Counted from the first letter of the stretch, positions 43,573 through 53,583 are shown. The stretch: DNA of 64,000 nt from Microvirga sp. Mcv34 (GCF_024519725.1 NZ_JALJRK010000018.1:1-64000); one strand, 5' to 3'. The notes: generated from the letters alone by a model not told the origin. Numbers and translations: made by a program.

Positions 43573-44595
43573 CTAAAGTGTCTTCCGTTGCAGATCCTGA
43601 ACGGCTCCTACGATCCGGCGATACTTTGTCTGTGTGACCTGGAGATCCCGGAACCAGTTGACCAGATCGCCCCATGGATCATTGATCTGAGCCAAGCCTG
43701 ACAAGAACGCGACGATCGTCCCGACCTCTGTCTTGCCCTGGATAACCCAGTAGCCGCCAATGGTCAGGATGGCGCAGTTGCCGAGCTGATGCATGAGGTT
43801 CATGAGAAAGTTCATCGAGAATTTTAGCTTGTAGATGCCCATGTTCAGGCTGAAGACAATCTCGACCAGTGCGTTTTCCCTCAGACCCGGCGCAGAAATG
43901 TCCTTATACCCCCCGATGATCCCGATACTGACCTGACGTAGAGCTCCGATTCGGGCGCTGACCCGTCGGTTGATCGCCTGCTGCATGAGCGGAACGAAGA
44001 CGAGTTGAGGAGAGAAGACAAGGAGCGTGACGAGGGCCAGCAGCGGCTGCAGGTGGATCAGGTAGCCAAAAACGCTGATCAGAATCCCACCCTGAAGCAG
44101 CGGCTCAGAGATGCAGGTGCCTACGAAACCACCGATGGGGTCCGCCTCATCCATGATCAATGAAACCTTGATCCCATCTCTCATCGGTTGATGCTCGGTC
44201 TCCAAGTCGACGAGATCGGTCAGCAGCGAAGTCCGCAGCTGCCGCACGGCGCTTTCACCGACCCAGCTCCGATACAGGTTGAGGATGAGCTTGATCAGCC
44301 CTCCCGCGAGGGCAATCGCTACATAGATACCGGCCAGCCTCGCGATGTCACGGACGCTGTGGCTTCGGAGCGTGTCATTGATGATGCGCCGCTGCAGTTC
44401 GAGCGGAACGACCGCCATAGCGAAGGCCACGCCCGACAGGAGCGCCAGCCCTAGTTGATGCCAGCCGCTCGCCCGCATGATGAAGTCGAACAAGCGGAAG
44501 GGTGTTTCTCCGATGCTCTCCAAATCGGAGGAGATCGAATGGCGCCGTCTCCAATGGCTCGCCTGAGGCTCTGATCGAGACGGGGTGCTGCCCAC
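43573..44595 (-). CDS. ABC exporter membrane domain without an ATPase domain
   Basis: A 340-residue protein. It matches the six-helix type-IV (ABC_membrane) exporter domain: LALLSGVAFAMAVVPLELQR, VAIALAGGLIKLILNLYRSW, ILISVFGYLIHLQPLLALVT and a C-terminal QTKYRRIVGAVQDLQRKTL. It stops where the nucleotide-binding domain would begin; no Walker motif follows. GTG 44595 is the start of the frame; the exact start is uncertain. It is divergent from the ABC pair at 44765, with two FixK/FNR-like boxes between. It is either truncated or works with an ATPase encoded elsewhere. Confidence 0.75.
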   Translation of the reverse strand: MGSTPSRSEPQASHWRRRHSISSDLESIGETPFRLFDFIMRASGWHQLGLALLSGVAFAMAVVPLELQRRIINDTLRSHSVRDIARLAGIYVAIALAGGLIKLILNLYRSWVGESAVRQLRTSLLTDLVDLETEHQPMRDGIKVSLIMDEADPIGGFVGTCISEPLLQGGILISVFGYLIHLQPLLALVTLLVFSPQLVFVPLMQQAINRRVSARIGALRQVSIGIIGGYKDISAPGLRENALVEIVFSLNMGIYKLKFSMNFLMNLMHQLGNCAILTIGGYWVIQGKTEVGTIVAFLSGLAQINDPWGDLVNWFRDLQVTQTKYRRIVGAVQDLQRKTL

Positions 44596-44671
44596 TGCGT
44601 TCGCTCGTCGGTACGTGATGCTACAAGAACTTTATCCTGTCCGGTTCCGCCACGCTCCACATTGCGAAGGA

Positions 44672-44685
44672 TCAATCGATCTTAC
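44672..44685. promoter_or_regulatory. FNR/FixK-type box 1, divergent ABC region
   Basis: TTGCGAAGGATCAA fits TTG(A/C)-N6-(T/G)CAA. Centred 86 nt before the ATPase gene at 44765 and 83 nt before the TMD-only gene. Confidence 0.55.
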
Positions 44686-44697
44686 GAGGGTAGGTGC

Positions 44698-44711
44698 TTG
44701 ACGAAGATCAA
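44698..44711. promoter_or_regulatory. FNR/FixK-type box 2, divergent ABC region
   Basis: TTGACGAAGATCAA, nine of ten FNR consensus positions and an exact fit to TTG(A/C)-N6-(T/G)CAA. Centred 60 nt before the ATG at 44765. Confidence 0.6.
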
Positions 44712-44764
44712 TGTTCATTCGTCTGGCGAAACTCAAGATTATGTACGTACTTATGGGAGGACGA

Positions 44765-45595
44765 ATGGCGGTCTCGGACACCTGTCGTGAGCCGAAAGGA
44801 CCCGGCATCATCGAAACGCGTGCTTTGACGAGACAGTTCGGTGAGATCCTTGCCGTTGATGGCGTATCGCTGGAGGTGCAGCCACACGAGATCTTCGGCC
44901 TCATTGGCCCCAATGGCGCCGGCAAGTCGACCCTCATCAAGATGCTCACGACCCTGCTGCCGCCCAGCTCTGGAGCCGCCCGGGTGGCAGGATACGACGT
45001 GGAGCGCCAGCCCGCGAAGGTGCGGACTCACATCGGCTACGTGCCCCAGCTCCTATCCGCAGACGGTGCCCTGACGGCCTATGAAAATCTTCTGGTATCC
45101 GCGCGCCTCTATCTTGTACCTCGCAGCGAGCGGGAAGCACGCATCGCCTCGGCGCTCAAGCTCATGGGCTTGGAGGATGCCGCTTCGCGTCTTGTCGATG
45201 GCTTCTCGGGCGGCATGATCCGGCGACTTGAGATCGCCCAGAGCATGATTCATGAGCCGGAGATCCTGTTCATGGACGAACCGACGGTCGGGCTCGATCC
45301 CGTCGCGCGCCATGCGGTGTGGGGTCATGTGCGCAGATTACGAGAAAGGCTCGGCACGACGATCCTGATCACGACCCATCTGATGGACGAGGCGGATGAA
45401 CTCTGCGATCGCATCGGGGTTCTGCACGCGGGTCGACTCGAGGAGGTGGGCTCTCCTGCGGAGCTCAAGGGGCGGATGGGCCCCGACGCCACCCTGGAGG
45501 ATGTTTTCGCTCATGTGACCGGCACAGAGATCACGTCCGGAGGATCCTATCGTGACGTCAGACAGACCCGCGCCAGCGCACGCGCCCATTCATGA
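44765..45595 (+). CDS. ABC transporter ATPase, DrrA/NodI-like
   Basis: A 276-residue protein with Walker A GLIGPNGAGKSTLIKML, Q-loop YVPQLLS, signature FSGGMIRRLEIAQ and Walker B ILFMDEPTVGLDP, plus the H-loop ITTHLMDEADELCD typical of the DrrA group. It energises the ABC-2 permease, whose gene overlaps by 44 nt. Start ATG 44765 has GGGAGG 5-10 nt upstream. Substrate unknown. Confidence 0.9.
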   Translation: MAVSDTCREPKGPGIIETRALTRQFGEILAVDGVSLEVQPHEIFGLIGPNGAGKSTLIKMLTTLLPPSSGAARVAGYDVERQPAKVRTHIGYVPQLLSADGALTAYENLLVSARLYLVPRSEREARIASALKLMGLEDAASRLVDGFSGGMIRRLEIAQSMIHEPEILFMDEPTVGLDPVARHAVWGHVRRLRERLGTTILITTHLMDEADELCDRIGVLHAGRLEEVGSPAELKGRMGPDATLEDVFAHVTGTEITSGGSYRDVRQTRASARAHS

Positions 45596-46382
45596 GCCTG
45601 CAATCGTGGCCCCGATCGCGGGCTACATCACGCAGGTCTATGCCGTGGCCGATGCAGAAATTCAGAAGCTCAGGCACGATCCGAGCGAGCTGCTGACGCG
45701 GGCTCTCCAGCCGGCGATCTGGCTCCTCCTCTTCGGGCAGGTCATGGCCCAAGTGCGGGGGATTGCCGACGGTGGGCGCTACCTCGATTTCCTGGCGCCG
45801 GGCATTCTGGCCCAGAGCGTCCTGTTCGCAGCCATCTTCTATGGCATCGCGGCGATCTGGGAGCGGGATCTCGGCGTGCTCCACCGCTACATGGTCAGTC
45901 CGGCACCCCGAAGCGCGCTCGTCCTGGGCAAGGCAGGTTCATCCGGCGTGCGAGGCCTCTCCCAGGCGGTCATCGTCTATGGATTGGCTGTTCTGATGGG
46001 GATCGATGTCTCCTTCGCGCCCGCCCATATCGCCGGCGTCGCGCTCTTCATCGCCATCGGATCGGCCCTGTTCTCGACCTTCTCGCTGATCATCGCCTGC
46101 ATCGTGAAGACACGGGAACGCTTCATGGGCATCGGCCAGGTTCTGACGATGCCGATCTTCTTCGCCAGCAACGCCATCTATCCCATCGAGCTGATGCCCG
46201 GATGGCTCAAGGCCATCTCGTCCGCCAATCCGCTGACCTACGAGGTCGACGGCCTTCGGACCCTCATGTTGACCGGCGGCACGACGAAATATGGCCTTGG
46301 GTTCGATTACGCCGTGCTGATCGCTGTCACGGCGGGGCTCGTTGCCATAGCGGCCCGGATGTATCCCCGCCTGACGGGCTGA
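45552..46382 (+). CDS. ABC-2 type permease, DrrB/NodJ-like
   Basis: A 276-residue protein with six hydrophobic segments and family motifs LAPGILAQSVLFAAIFYGIA, AIWERDLGVLHRYMVSPAPR, MPIFFASNAIYPIELMPGWL and NPLTYEVDGLR. GTG start inside the ATPase gene. Partner of the ATPase above; exports a hydrophobic or glycan-like compound in known relatives. Confidence 0.88.
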   Translation: MTSDRPAPAHAPIHEPAIVAPIAGYITQVYAVADAEIQKLRHDPSELLTRALQPAIWLLLFGQVMAQVRGIADGGRYLDFLAPGILAQSVLFAAIFYGIAAIWERDLGVLHRYMVSPAPRSALVLGKAGSSGVRGLSQAVIVYGLAVLMGIDVSFAPAHIAGVALFIAIGSALFSTFSLIIACIVKTRERFMGIGQVLTMPIFFASNAIYPIELMPGWLKAISSANPLTYEVDGLRTLMLTGGTTKYGLGFDYAVLIAVTAGLVAIAARMYPRLTG

Positions 46383-46424
46383 GTCCGATGAATGGGAGCC
46401 GTCCACAACGTCTGGAGATTAATC

Positions 46425-47144
46425 GTGATTGTCGAGAATGTCATGACCGCTCCGGTCATCAGCGTCGAGCCTTCGACCTCTATCGGAGAGGTGGCCAAAA
46501 TCATGCTGGCGCACCGGATCAGCGGTCTCCCCGTGGTCGAACGGGTTGGCCGACTGGTCGGGGTGGTCAGCGAAGGTGACCTCCTGCGCCGAAGCGAGCT
46601 GGGCACTGAACGCAAGCGGCCATGGTGGCTGGAGTTTCTCGTTGGACCCGGCAAGATCGCGGACGAATACGTTCATGCCCATGGCCGCAAGGTCGAGGAG
46701 GTGATGTCCACCGATGTCGTGACGATCCGGAGCGATGCACCGCTCGACGATGTCATCGAGGCCATGAGCCGACATCGTATCAAACGGCTTCCGGTCATCA
46801 AGGACGACAAATTGATTGGGATCGTGACACGATCCGACATCCTGCGCGCCCTGGCACGGGCTCTTCCGTCTGCGAGCGCTGAGGAGGCGGTCAACGACGA
46901 GCAGATCCGCAATGCCATTGTTACGGAACTCGCCAGGCAGGACTGGGGCGGGCCTTTCATCAGGGTCAATGTGCAGAATGGCGCGGTCGAGCTCATCGGA
47001 TCAATCTTCGATGAGCGGGAGCGGATGGCTTCCCGCGTGATCGCAGAGAATGTCCCGGGCGTGAAGTCGGTCAAGGATCAGCTGATCTGGATCGAGCCGG
47101 TCTCTGGAATGGTAATCCTTCCGCCGGACGACAGCAAAAGATAG
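46425..47144 (+). CDS. CBS-pair and BON domain protein
   Basis: A 239-residue protein. CBS1 is about 3-60 (ENVMTAPVISVEPSTSIGEV), CBS2 about 92-145 (VEEVMSTDVVTIRSDAPLDD, then LIGIVTRSDILRA), BON about 165-225 (GAVELIGSIFDERERMAS). CBS pairs bind adenine nucleotides and BON domains bind membranes or partners. I prefer GTG 46425 after GGAG because the family begins right at that point; ATG 46392 is possible. It lies 42 nt after the permease and 19 nt before the mgtA-like gene, so likely one transcript. Confidence 0.85.
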   Translation: MIVENVMTAPVISVEPSTSIGEVAKIMLAHRISGLPVVERVGRLVGVVSEGDLLRRSELGTERKRPWWLEFLVGPGKIADEYVHAHGRKVEEVMSTDVVTIRSDAPLDDVIEAMSRHRIKRLPVIKDDKLIGIVTRSDILRALARALPSASAEEAVNDEQIRNAIVTELARQDWGGPFIRVNVQNGAVELIGSIFDERERMASRVIAENVPGVKSVKDQLIWIEPVSGMVILPPDDSKR

Positions 47145-47163
47145 CCGCTGCGGACCTCAGGGG

Positions 47164-49801
47164 ATGCTGCAATCGAATTCCGCATCGGATCGCAGGCAGG
47201 AGCGCGAGGGGCGCGCCGAGCACGGGCACGCGCCAGCGGATTCCGCTGATCGCTTTTGGGTCTATTCTGCGGAGGAAAGCCTTGCCCGCTATGGGACGGG
47301 GAAGGACGGATTGTCCGCGCAGGAAGCAACCCGGCGGCTGACGGACGTCGGACGCAATGTCGCCGTTGAGCCGACGCGGCGCAGGATCCTTGCGAAGATC
47401 GGCAAGCGCCTCGTCGAGCCGCTGATCGCCATCCTGATCGCGGCCGCTCTGATCTCAGGAGCTACCGGAGACTGGGCGAGCTTCGGCATCATACTGACCA
47501 TCCTGGGTCTTTCCATCGCTCTGGATGTCACGCAGGAGCATCGCGCCGAGACGGCCGCCGAAGCCCTCAGGCGTTCGGTGGCGGAGCGTTCGACCGTGGA
47601 GCGGGACGGCAAGCCGGTCAGCCTGCCGGTCGAGGAGATCGTCCCAGGCGATATCGTGCTGCTGCGGGCGGGTGATCTTGTACCGGCTGACGGGATCGTG
47701 CTCGACAGCAAAGCGGCCCATACGAACGAAGCCTTGCTGACCGGCGAGCCATTTCCGGTCGAGAAGCGGCCCGGCCCGAGCGACGCGGACACGCCGGCGG
47801 AAGCCTTCAATGCCCTGTTCGGTGGCACGGCGCTGGTGAGCGGCGAGGCCACCATGCTGGTGGCTGCCACCGGCGCCCGGACACGGTTCGGCGGCATTGC
47901 AGCCGCCCTGCGTTCAGTGGAGCCGCCCACCGCCTTCGAAAGAGGCCTGCACGCGTTCGGGATCCTGATTCTGCGGATGACCGCCTTCCTGGTGCTGTTC
48001 GTACTCCTCGCCAACCTGATGCTTCATCGGCCGGCTATCGAGTCCTTCCTCTTTGCCGTGGCACTGGCGGTCGGCCTAACGCCGGAACTGCTGCCGATGA
48101 TCATGACCGTGACCTTGTCGCGGGGGGCTGTCCGCATGGCAGACCGAAAGGTGGTGGTGAAGCGCCTGTCGGCGATCCATGATCTTGGAGCCATGGATGT
48201 CCTCTGTACCGACAAGACCGGCACCCTGACCGAGGCGAGCATCGCACTGGTCGCTCATCCGGGCCTCGATGGGGCGGATTCGGAGCGGGTGATCGAATTG
48301 GCCGCGGTCAACAGCCGGTTCGAGAGCGGCGTGAGGAGCGCACTCGACGATGCCATTCTCGCACATACGGAAAGTATATTCCTGGACCCCTGGCGGCGAA
48401 TTGCGGACGTGCCTTTCGACTTCGAGCGCCGGCGCGTCTCCGTTCTTGCCGAGAGAAAAGGAGAGCGCTTTCTGATCGTGAAGGGGGCGCCTGAGGAGAT
48501 CCTGGCGCGGTGCACCCATGTCGATCAGGGGGGCAGGTGTCGCGGTTCCCCTTGATGCCGATATGCGGGTGAGTCTGACACGCCTTCTCGACGATAAATC
48601 CGTTCAAGGGTTGCGCTGCCTCGCTGTCGCCTGGCGGAGCATGCCCGCGGAGCGCGACAGGCCTGCCGTCGATGATGAGCAGGACCTCGTCTTCGCCGGG
48701 TATTGCGTCTTCGTCGATCCGCCCAAACCCTCGGCGGCTCAGGCAATCGCACGGCTGGAAGCCGCCGGGGTGAGAATCAAGATCATCTCCGGCGATGCCG
48801 CACCGGTTCTGCGCCATATCGTCGAGTCTCTCGATGTTCCCGCGCGAGGATTGCTGACAGGAGCCGAAATTGCCAAGCTCAGTGATGAGGCGCTGGCTGC
48901 GCATGCGGCGAAGACCGACCTGTTCGCTCGCGTGTCACCCGATCAGAAGACGCGGATCGTCCGAGCGCTTCAGGCGCGGGGCCACACGGTCGGTTTCATC
49001 GGTGACGGCATCAACGACGCTCCTGCCATCAAGGCTGCGGATGCCGGCGTGTCCGTCGATGGCGCATCCGATGTCGCCCGCGCCGCAGCCGACATGATCT
49101 TGTTGGAGCATGATCTGGAGGTCGTCGCCGATGGGGTTGCGGAGGGCAGGCGAACCTATGCGAACATCATGAAATACATTCGCATGGGGACATCTTCGAA
49201 CTTCGGCAACATGCTGTCGATGGCGCTCGCATCCCTGTTCTTACCCTTCCTTCCACTGACCCCGATCCAGGTTCTCCTCAACAACCTGCTCTACGACGTC
49301 AGCGAAACCGGCATTCCTTTCGACAATGTCAATGAGCGCGAAATCGCTCGTCCTCATAGCTGGAACATGCACGAACTGTTGCGGTTCTCGTTGATCATGG
49401 GGCCCCTGTCGTCCGTCTTCGACATCGCGACCTTCGTCGTCCTGCTGCAGGGATTCGGTGCCTCGGCCGAGGTGTTTCGGACCGGGTGGTTCGTGGAATC
49501 CACGGTGACGCAGATTCTCGTCGTTTTCCTGATCCGCACGTCCCTGCCGGCTTGGGTGAGCTGGCCGAACAGGGTGCTGGTGGCGAGTTCGCTCGCGACC
49601 CTGGGCGTGGCTCTCCTCCTCGCCCTCTCGCCCCTGGGAAGTCGCTTAGGGTTCGGGGCGCTTCCGTGGCCCATCCTATCGATCATGGCTGCTCTCGGGG
49701 CAGGCTACCTCTTCATGGCTGAGATTCTGAAACGGATCGCCCTACCCAAGTGGCACTCGAGGGCAAGGCGCTATGGCAGGGGCTTGAAAGCTGCCGGCTG
49801 A
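47164..49801 (+). pseudogene. mgtA: MgtA-like P-type ATPase split by a +1 frameshift
   Basis: Two frames make one P3B-type ATPase of about 878 residues. The first (47164-48555) has the actuator LTGEPFPVEK, ion-path motif VGLTPELLPMIMTV and phosphorylation site CTDKTGTLTE. The second (from about 48518) has the hinge VGFIGDGINDAPAIKAADAG and the C-terminal membrane part (VNEREIARPHSWNMHELLRF), both MgtA-like. The shift falls in a run of six G at 48528-48533; five G would restore the frame (... CTHVDQGAGVAVPLD). Codon use is intact on both sides, so this is a recent mutation, a phase-variable tract or a sequencing error. If functional it would import Mg2+. Its end overlaps convergent ftsH by 31 nt. 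Confidence 0.85.
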
Positions 49802-51675
49802 ATGTCCCTTCCGCCCTTCGCACTTGGGATTTCACGGCCTGGTTTGACGGTTGTGGAACCGTCGGGCTGTCGCAGGGGCGAGAAGTCCTCCACAGTAATG
49901 GTTTCCTTGCTCAGAAGCAGGTTCGCACCGGCCTCGAGATCATTCCTTCGCTCCCGAAGGATGGTCACGGCCCGTTTGAAAGCCCGATCAACGAGGTCGC
50001 GACTTTCGACGTCGATCTCGCGAAGTGTTTCCTCGGACGCGTTCGGCCGCTCAATGGCGGGCGCGCCCAGGAAAGGTTGCTGCGGGGGAAGATAGGTGCG
50101 TTGGCCCGTCGTGCCGGCCATGCCGTAGCGGGTCACCATCTCGAAGGCGATCTCGGTCGCTCTCTGCAGGTCGTCGGCGGCTCCGGTCGAGACTTCTCCC
50201 GCAAAGACGAGGGATTCCGCGGCGCGTCCCCCCATGAGGACGGCGATCCGGTTCTGAAGGTCAGTCTGAGACAGGAGAAAGCGATCTTCGGTCGGTCGCT
50301 GGATCGTGTAGCCGAGCGCGCCGACGCCTCGCGGGATGATCGATACCTTCAGGACTGGATCGACCCCCGAGAGGCTCGCGGCGACCAGGGCATGGCCCAT
50401 CTCATGGTAGGCCACCCGGCGCTTCTCTTCCGGGTTGAGCACCCGGCTCTTCTTCTCGAGACCGGCGACAATGCGCTCGATGGCGTTCGTGAAATCGTCG
50501 AGCGAGACATCCTCGGCGTTGCGGCGCGTTGCAATGATCGCCGCCTCGTTCACCAGGTTGGCCAGGTCCGCGCCCGTGAAGCCCGTCGTCAGCCCGGCAA
50601 TGTCGTCGAGGCTGACGCTCGGGGCCAGCCGGATCTTGCTGACGTGGACCTTGAGGATCTCCACGCGGCCTTTTCGGTCGGGCCTGTCGATGAGAACCTG
50701 CCGGTCGAAGCGACCCGGACGCAGGAGGGCGGGATCCAGCACCTCGGGGCGGTTCGTGGCGGCCAGGAGAATCACGCCGCTCGAAGGGTCGAAGCCGTCG
50801 AGCTCGGCCAGAAGCTGATTGAGCGTCTGCTCCTTCTCGTCATACCCGCCCACGAGGTTGCCGACAGACCGGCTGCGGCCAAGTGCATCCAGTTCGTCGA
50901 TGAAGATGATGCAAGGGGCGGCCTTCCGGGCCTGTTCGAACAGATCCCGCACTCGTGCGGCGCCCACGCCGACGAACATCTCGACAAATTCGGAGCCGGA
51001 AATCGAGAAGAACGCGACGCCGGCCTCTCCGGCCACGGCGCGGGCCATCAGGGTCTTGCCGGTGCCGGGCGGGCCGATCAGGAGGATGCCTTTGGGAATG
51101 CGGGCCCCAAGGCGGCCATAGGCCTTGGGATCCTTGAGGAAGTTGACCACTTCCTGCAGTTCGAACTTGGCCTCGTCGGCCCCGGCCACATCCGCGAAGG
51201 TGACCTTGGTGTCCGTCTCGACATAGACTTTGGCCTTCGACTTGCCGATGGACATCAAACCGCCCAGGCCCTGGCGCTCCGCCATTCGGCGGAACAGGAA
51301 CGACCAGAGAAGATAGAAGACAAAGACCGGCAGAATCCAGGACAGGATCGTGGAGACGATGCCGCCGGAGGGGGCGCCCGTGACAGTCACGCCCTTGGCG
51401 GCGAGCTTTTCCGCCAGCTCGGGATCGACCCGCGCAGTCGCAAAATAGGATTTGCCGTCGTGGGTCGGGGCCTTCAAAGCGCCCGTGATGGTGTCCTGCC
51501 CCACCGTGACCTGGGCGACCTTGCCGTCGGAGACAAGCTGCTCGAACTGGCTGTAAGGGATGGTCTCGACCTGCCGGTACGTGGTCCAGAATTCCTGGAC
51601 GAGCAGAACACCGAGAGCCGCAGCGAAGATGTACCAGAGGGTCCATTGCTGCTTGCGAGCGTTCGGATCCGTCAT
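49771..51675 (-). CDS. ftsH: FtsH-type AAA membrane protease
   Basis: A 634-residue protein. Two N-terminal transmembrane helices (about 11-28 and 108-127) flank a periplasmic domain. AAA module: Walker A GPPGTGKT (201-208), Walker [12 protein letters not shown] (256-266), second region of homology around 303-325. Zinc protease site HEMGH (424-428). It degrades membrane and regulatory proteins. Probably a second, accessory FtsH, since it sits in an accessory cluster and is a little divergent (for example [12 protein letters not shown]). ATG 51675 follows GGAAGGAAAG. A FixK/FNR-like box is centred 68 nt upstream. Confidence 0.95.
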   Translation of the reverse strand: MTDPNARKQQWTLWYIFAAALGVLLVQEFWTTYRQVETIPYSQFEQLVSDGKVAQVTVGQDTITGALKAPTHDGKSYFATARVDPELAEKLAAKGVTVTGAPSGGIVSTILSWILPVFVFYLLWSFLFRRMAERQGLGGLMSIGKSKAKVYVETDTKVTFADVAGADEAKFELQEVVNFLKDPKAYGRLGARIPKGILLIGPPGTGKTLMARAVAGEAGVAFFSISGSEFVEMFVGVGAARVRDLFEQARKAAPCIIFIDELDALGRSRSVGNLVGGYDEKEQTLNQLLAELDGFDPSSGVILLAATNRPEVLDPALLRPGRFDRQVLIDRPDRKGRVEILKVHVSKIRLAPSVSLDDIAGLTTGFTGADLANLVNEAAIIATRRNAEDVSLDDFTNAIERIVAGLEKKSRVLNPEEKRRVAYHEMGHALVAASLSGVDPVLKVSIIPRGVGALGYTIQRPTEDRFLLSQTDLQNRIAVLMGGRAAESLVFAGEVSTGAADDLQRATEIAFEMVTRYGMAGTTGQRTYLPPQQPFLGAPAIERPNASEETLREIDVESRDLVDRAFKRAVTILRERRNDLEAGANLLLSKETITVEDFSPLRQPDGSTTVKPGREIPSAKGGRDIQPAAFKPLP

Positions 51676-51736
51676 GCGCTTTCCTTCCTGGCCCCTCGGG
51701 TTGCCGGCCATCATAGAGATGACCGCTCGGAACGAG

Positions 51737-51750
51737 TTGAGGCACATCAA
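51737..51750. promoter_or_regulatory. FNR/FixK-type box before ftsH
   Basis: TTGAGGCACATCAA fits TTG(A/C)-N6-(T/G)CAA exactly and is centred 68 nt before the ftsH start. Confidence 0.55.
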
Positions 51751-51854
51751 GAAAGGCGGCCTGACGATCGCGACCGACAGACCAATGAATGGACTGGCAG
51801 GCGTTGGCAGGAGATGCCACTGCGCTTGGTGGACGGAAACATCCTCCCGTCAAA

Positions 51855-51897
51855 CGTCATAGGCGGTCGTGCGGGATGCGCACGACTGCCTATGACG
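51855..51897 (-). terminator. Strong hairpin between doxX and ftsH
   Basis: CGTCATAGGCGGTCGTGC (51855-51872) pairs with GCACGACTGCCTATGACG (51880-51897) around a 7 nt loop: an 18 bp stem with a single G-T type mismatch. It lies 13 nt after the doxX stop and probably ends its transcript; no T-run. Confidence 0.6.
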
Positions 51898-51909
51898 GAG
51901 CGTCAAGAA

Positions 51910-52347
51910 TTAGCCGACGCGGGGGCGCAGCGGAGCCGGGGAGCCGAGCGTCAGGGTGACAGGCTTCACGGCGAAGGCGCCGTCACCGATCAGGACATGG
52001 GCGAGGGCGGCGAGCGCCAGGAAGGCGGGGTATTCCCAGCCGCCGTTCGGCGCGTTGAACACCCAGCCGTTCGGGGCGTGCACGAGCAGGGCGCCCAGGA
52101 GGACGGGCAGGAGCACGACGGACACGGCGCGGCCATAGAAGCCCAGCAGGATGGCGGCACCGCCGATCAACTCGGCCAGGATGATCGGCCAGGCCAGGAA
52201 GGCCGGAAAGCCGGCCTGGGTGAGGAAGCCGGCGAAGCCCGGCACCGTGAAGATGGCGATCTTCAGATAGGCATGGGCGATGAACATGATGCCAAGAGCC
52301 GCACGCAGGGCGAAAGCACCATAGGGAGCAAGGCGAGTATCGATCAT
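51910..52347 (-). CDS. DoxX-family membrane protein
   Basis: A 145-residue protein with four transmembrane segments and DoxX motifs ALGIMFIAHAYLKIAIFTVP, WPIILAELIGGAAILLGFYG and ALAALAHVLIGDGAFAV. DoxX proteins are linked to quinone or thiol redox and membrane integrity; the exact role is unknown. A near match to the FixK/FNR box (CTGATGCAATGCAA, 52401-52414, one consensus mismatch) lies upstream. Confidence 0.85.
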   Translation of the reverse strand: MIDTRLAPYGAFALRAALGIMFIAHAYLKIAIFTVPGFAGFLTQAGFPAFLAWPIILAELIGGAAILLGFYGRAVSVVLLPVLLGALLVHAPNGWVFNAPNGGWEYPAFLALAALAHVLIGDGAFAVKPVTLTLGSPAPLRPRVG

Positions 52348-52514
52348 GGTGTTGTCTCCGGGACCCCTGTGGTCCGTGTGCGAAGAACCTGATCCTTTCG
52401 CTGATGCAATGCAATCGACCGTAGCGCAGGAAGATCATTGCTATAATGCAAGAAAGCCCCGCTTGGGCGAGGCCTTCTGGATCTCCCGTGTGCGGTCGCA
52501 GCCCTGAACGAGCC

Positions 52515-53534
52515 TCAGGTCGCCGGAGCCGTCCAGGGGGCCCGCCCTTCGACCGGATAAGCCGGGTCGTTGTAGCCGGGCGTCGAGGGATGGCCGGCCG
52601 GAACGAGGCTGTCCACGAGGGCTTCGTCCTCGGCGGTGAAGCGGTAGTCGAGGGCCTTGAGGTAATCGTCCCACTGCTCTTCCGTGCGCGGACCCGTGAT
52701 CACCGCCGTGACGATGCGGTTGTTCAGGACCCACCCCACGGCGAACTGGCCCGCCGTGATGCCGCGCGCTTCCGCATGGCGTTTGAGGTCCTGCGCGATC
52801 TGGAGCGATTCCGGCCGCCACTCGGTCTGCATCATCCGCTTGTCCTGGCGGCCGGCGCGGCTCGTCTCCGGCGGCGGCGCGTCGGGGCTGTACTTGCCGG
52901 TGAGGACGCCGCGCGCGAGGGGCGAATAAGGCACGACGCCGAGGCCATAGTAGTGGCAGGCGGGCAGGTGCTCGACCTCGGGCATCCGGTTCATGGCGTT
53001 GTAATAGGGCTGGCTCACCACGGGCCGGTCGATGCCGAGTTCGTCGCAGAGGCGGCAGATCTCGGCCACGCGCCAAGCCTTGTGGTTCGAGACGCCGAAA
53101 TACCGGATCTTGCCCTGGCGCACGAGATCGCCCAGGGCGCGGACCGTCTCGGTGAGGGGCGTCGAATAATCCTCCCTGTGGATGTAGTAGATGTCGATCC
53201 ACTCCGTGCCGAGCCGCCGCAGGCTCGCCTCGGCGGATTCGATGATGTGCCGGCGCGAGAGGCCGCGTTCGTTGGGGCCCTGTCCGGTCGGATTGGCCAC
53301 CTTCGTGGCGAGCACCCAATGGGAGCGATGCGCCGCGATCGCCCGTCCCGTGATCTCCTCGGAGACGCCTTCGTTGTAGACGTCGGCCGTGTCGATGAAG
53401 TTCACGCCCGCCTCGCGGGCCTTCGCGATGATGCGCCCGGAGAGCGCCTCGTCGGTCGGTCCGCCGAACATCATCGTGCCGAGGCAGATCGGCGAGACCT
53501 TGAGGCCGGACCGGCCGAGATTGCGGTATTCCAT
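52515..53534 (-). CDS. Aldo/keto reductase
   Basis: A 339-residue protein with the AKR TIM barrel: MEYRNLGRSGLKVSPICLG start, tetrad residues in FIDTADVYNEG (Asp, Tyr), LATKV (Lys) and DIYYIHRED (His), and the NADPH site NNRIVTAVITGPRTEEQWDD. It reduces aldehydes or keto sugars; the substrate is not predictable. ATG 53534 has GGAG 6-9 nt upstream. Adjacent to a ketopantoate-reductase-like gene, 49 nt away on the same strand. Confidence 0.9.
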   Translation of the reverse strand: MEYRNLGRSGLKVSPICLGTMMFGGPTDEALSGRIIAKAREAGVNFIDTADVYNEGVSEEITGRAIAAHRSHWVLATKVANPTGQGPNERGLSRRHIIESAEASLRRLGTEWIDIYYIHREDYSTPLTETVRALGDLVRQGKIRYFGVSNHKAWRVAEICRLCDELGIDRPVVSQPYYNAMNRMPEVEHLPACHYYGLGVVPYSPLARGVLTGKYSPDAPPPETSRAGRQDKRMMQTEWRPESLQIAQDLKRHAEARGITAGQFAVGWVLNNRIVTAVITGPRTEEQWDDYLKALDYRFTAEDEALVDSLVPAGHPSTPGYNDPAYPVEGRAPWTAPAT

Positions 53535-53583
53535 GTGAATCTCCGTCATGATGCATTCATCCGATGAGCAGGCAGGCGCCCGG

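Noticed and set aside
49750-52392. 880-codon open frame on the plus strand, antisense to ftsH and doxX
   Set aside because: It is a shadow of GC-rich codons in ftsH and doxX; no protein motif, and the opposite strand has complete conserved domains.
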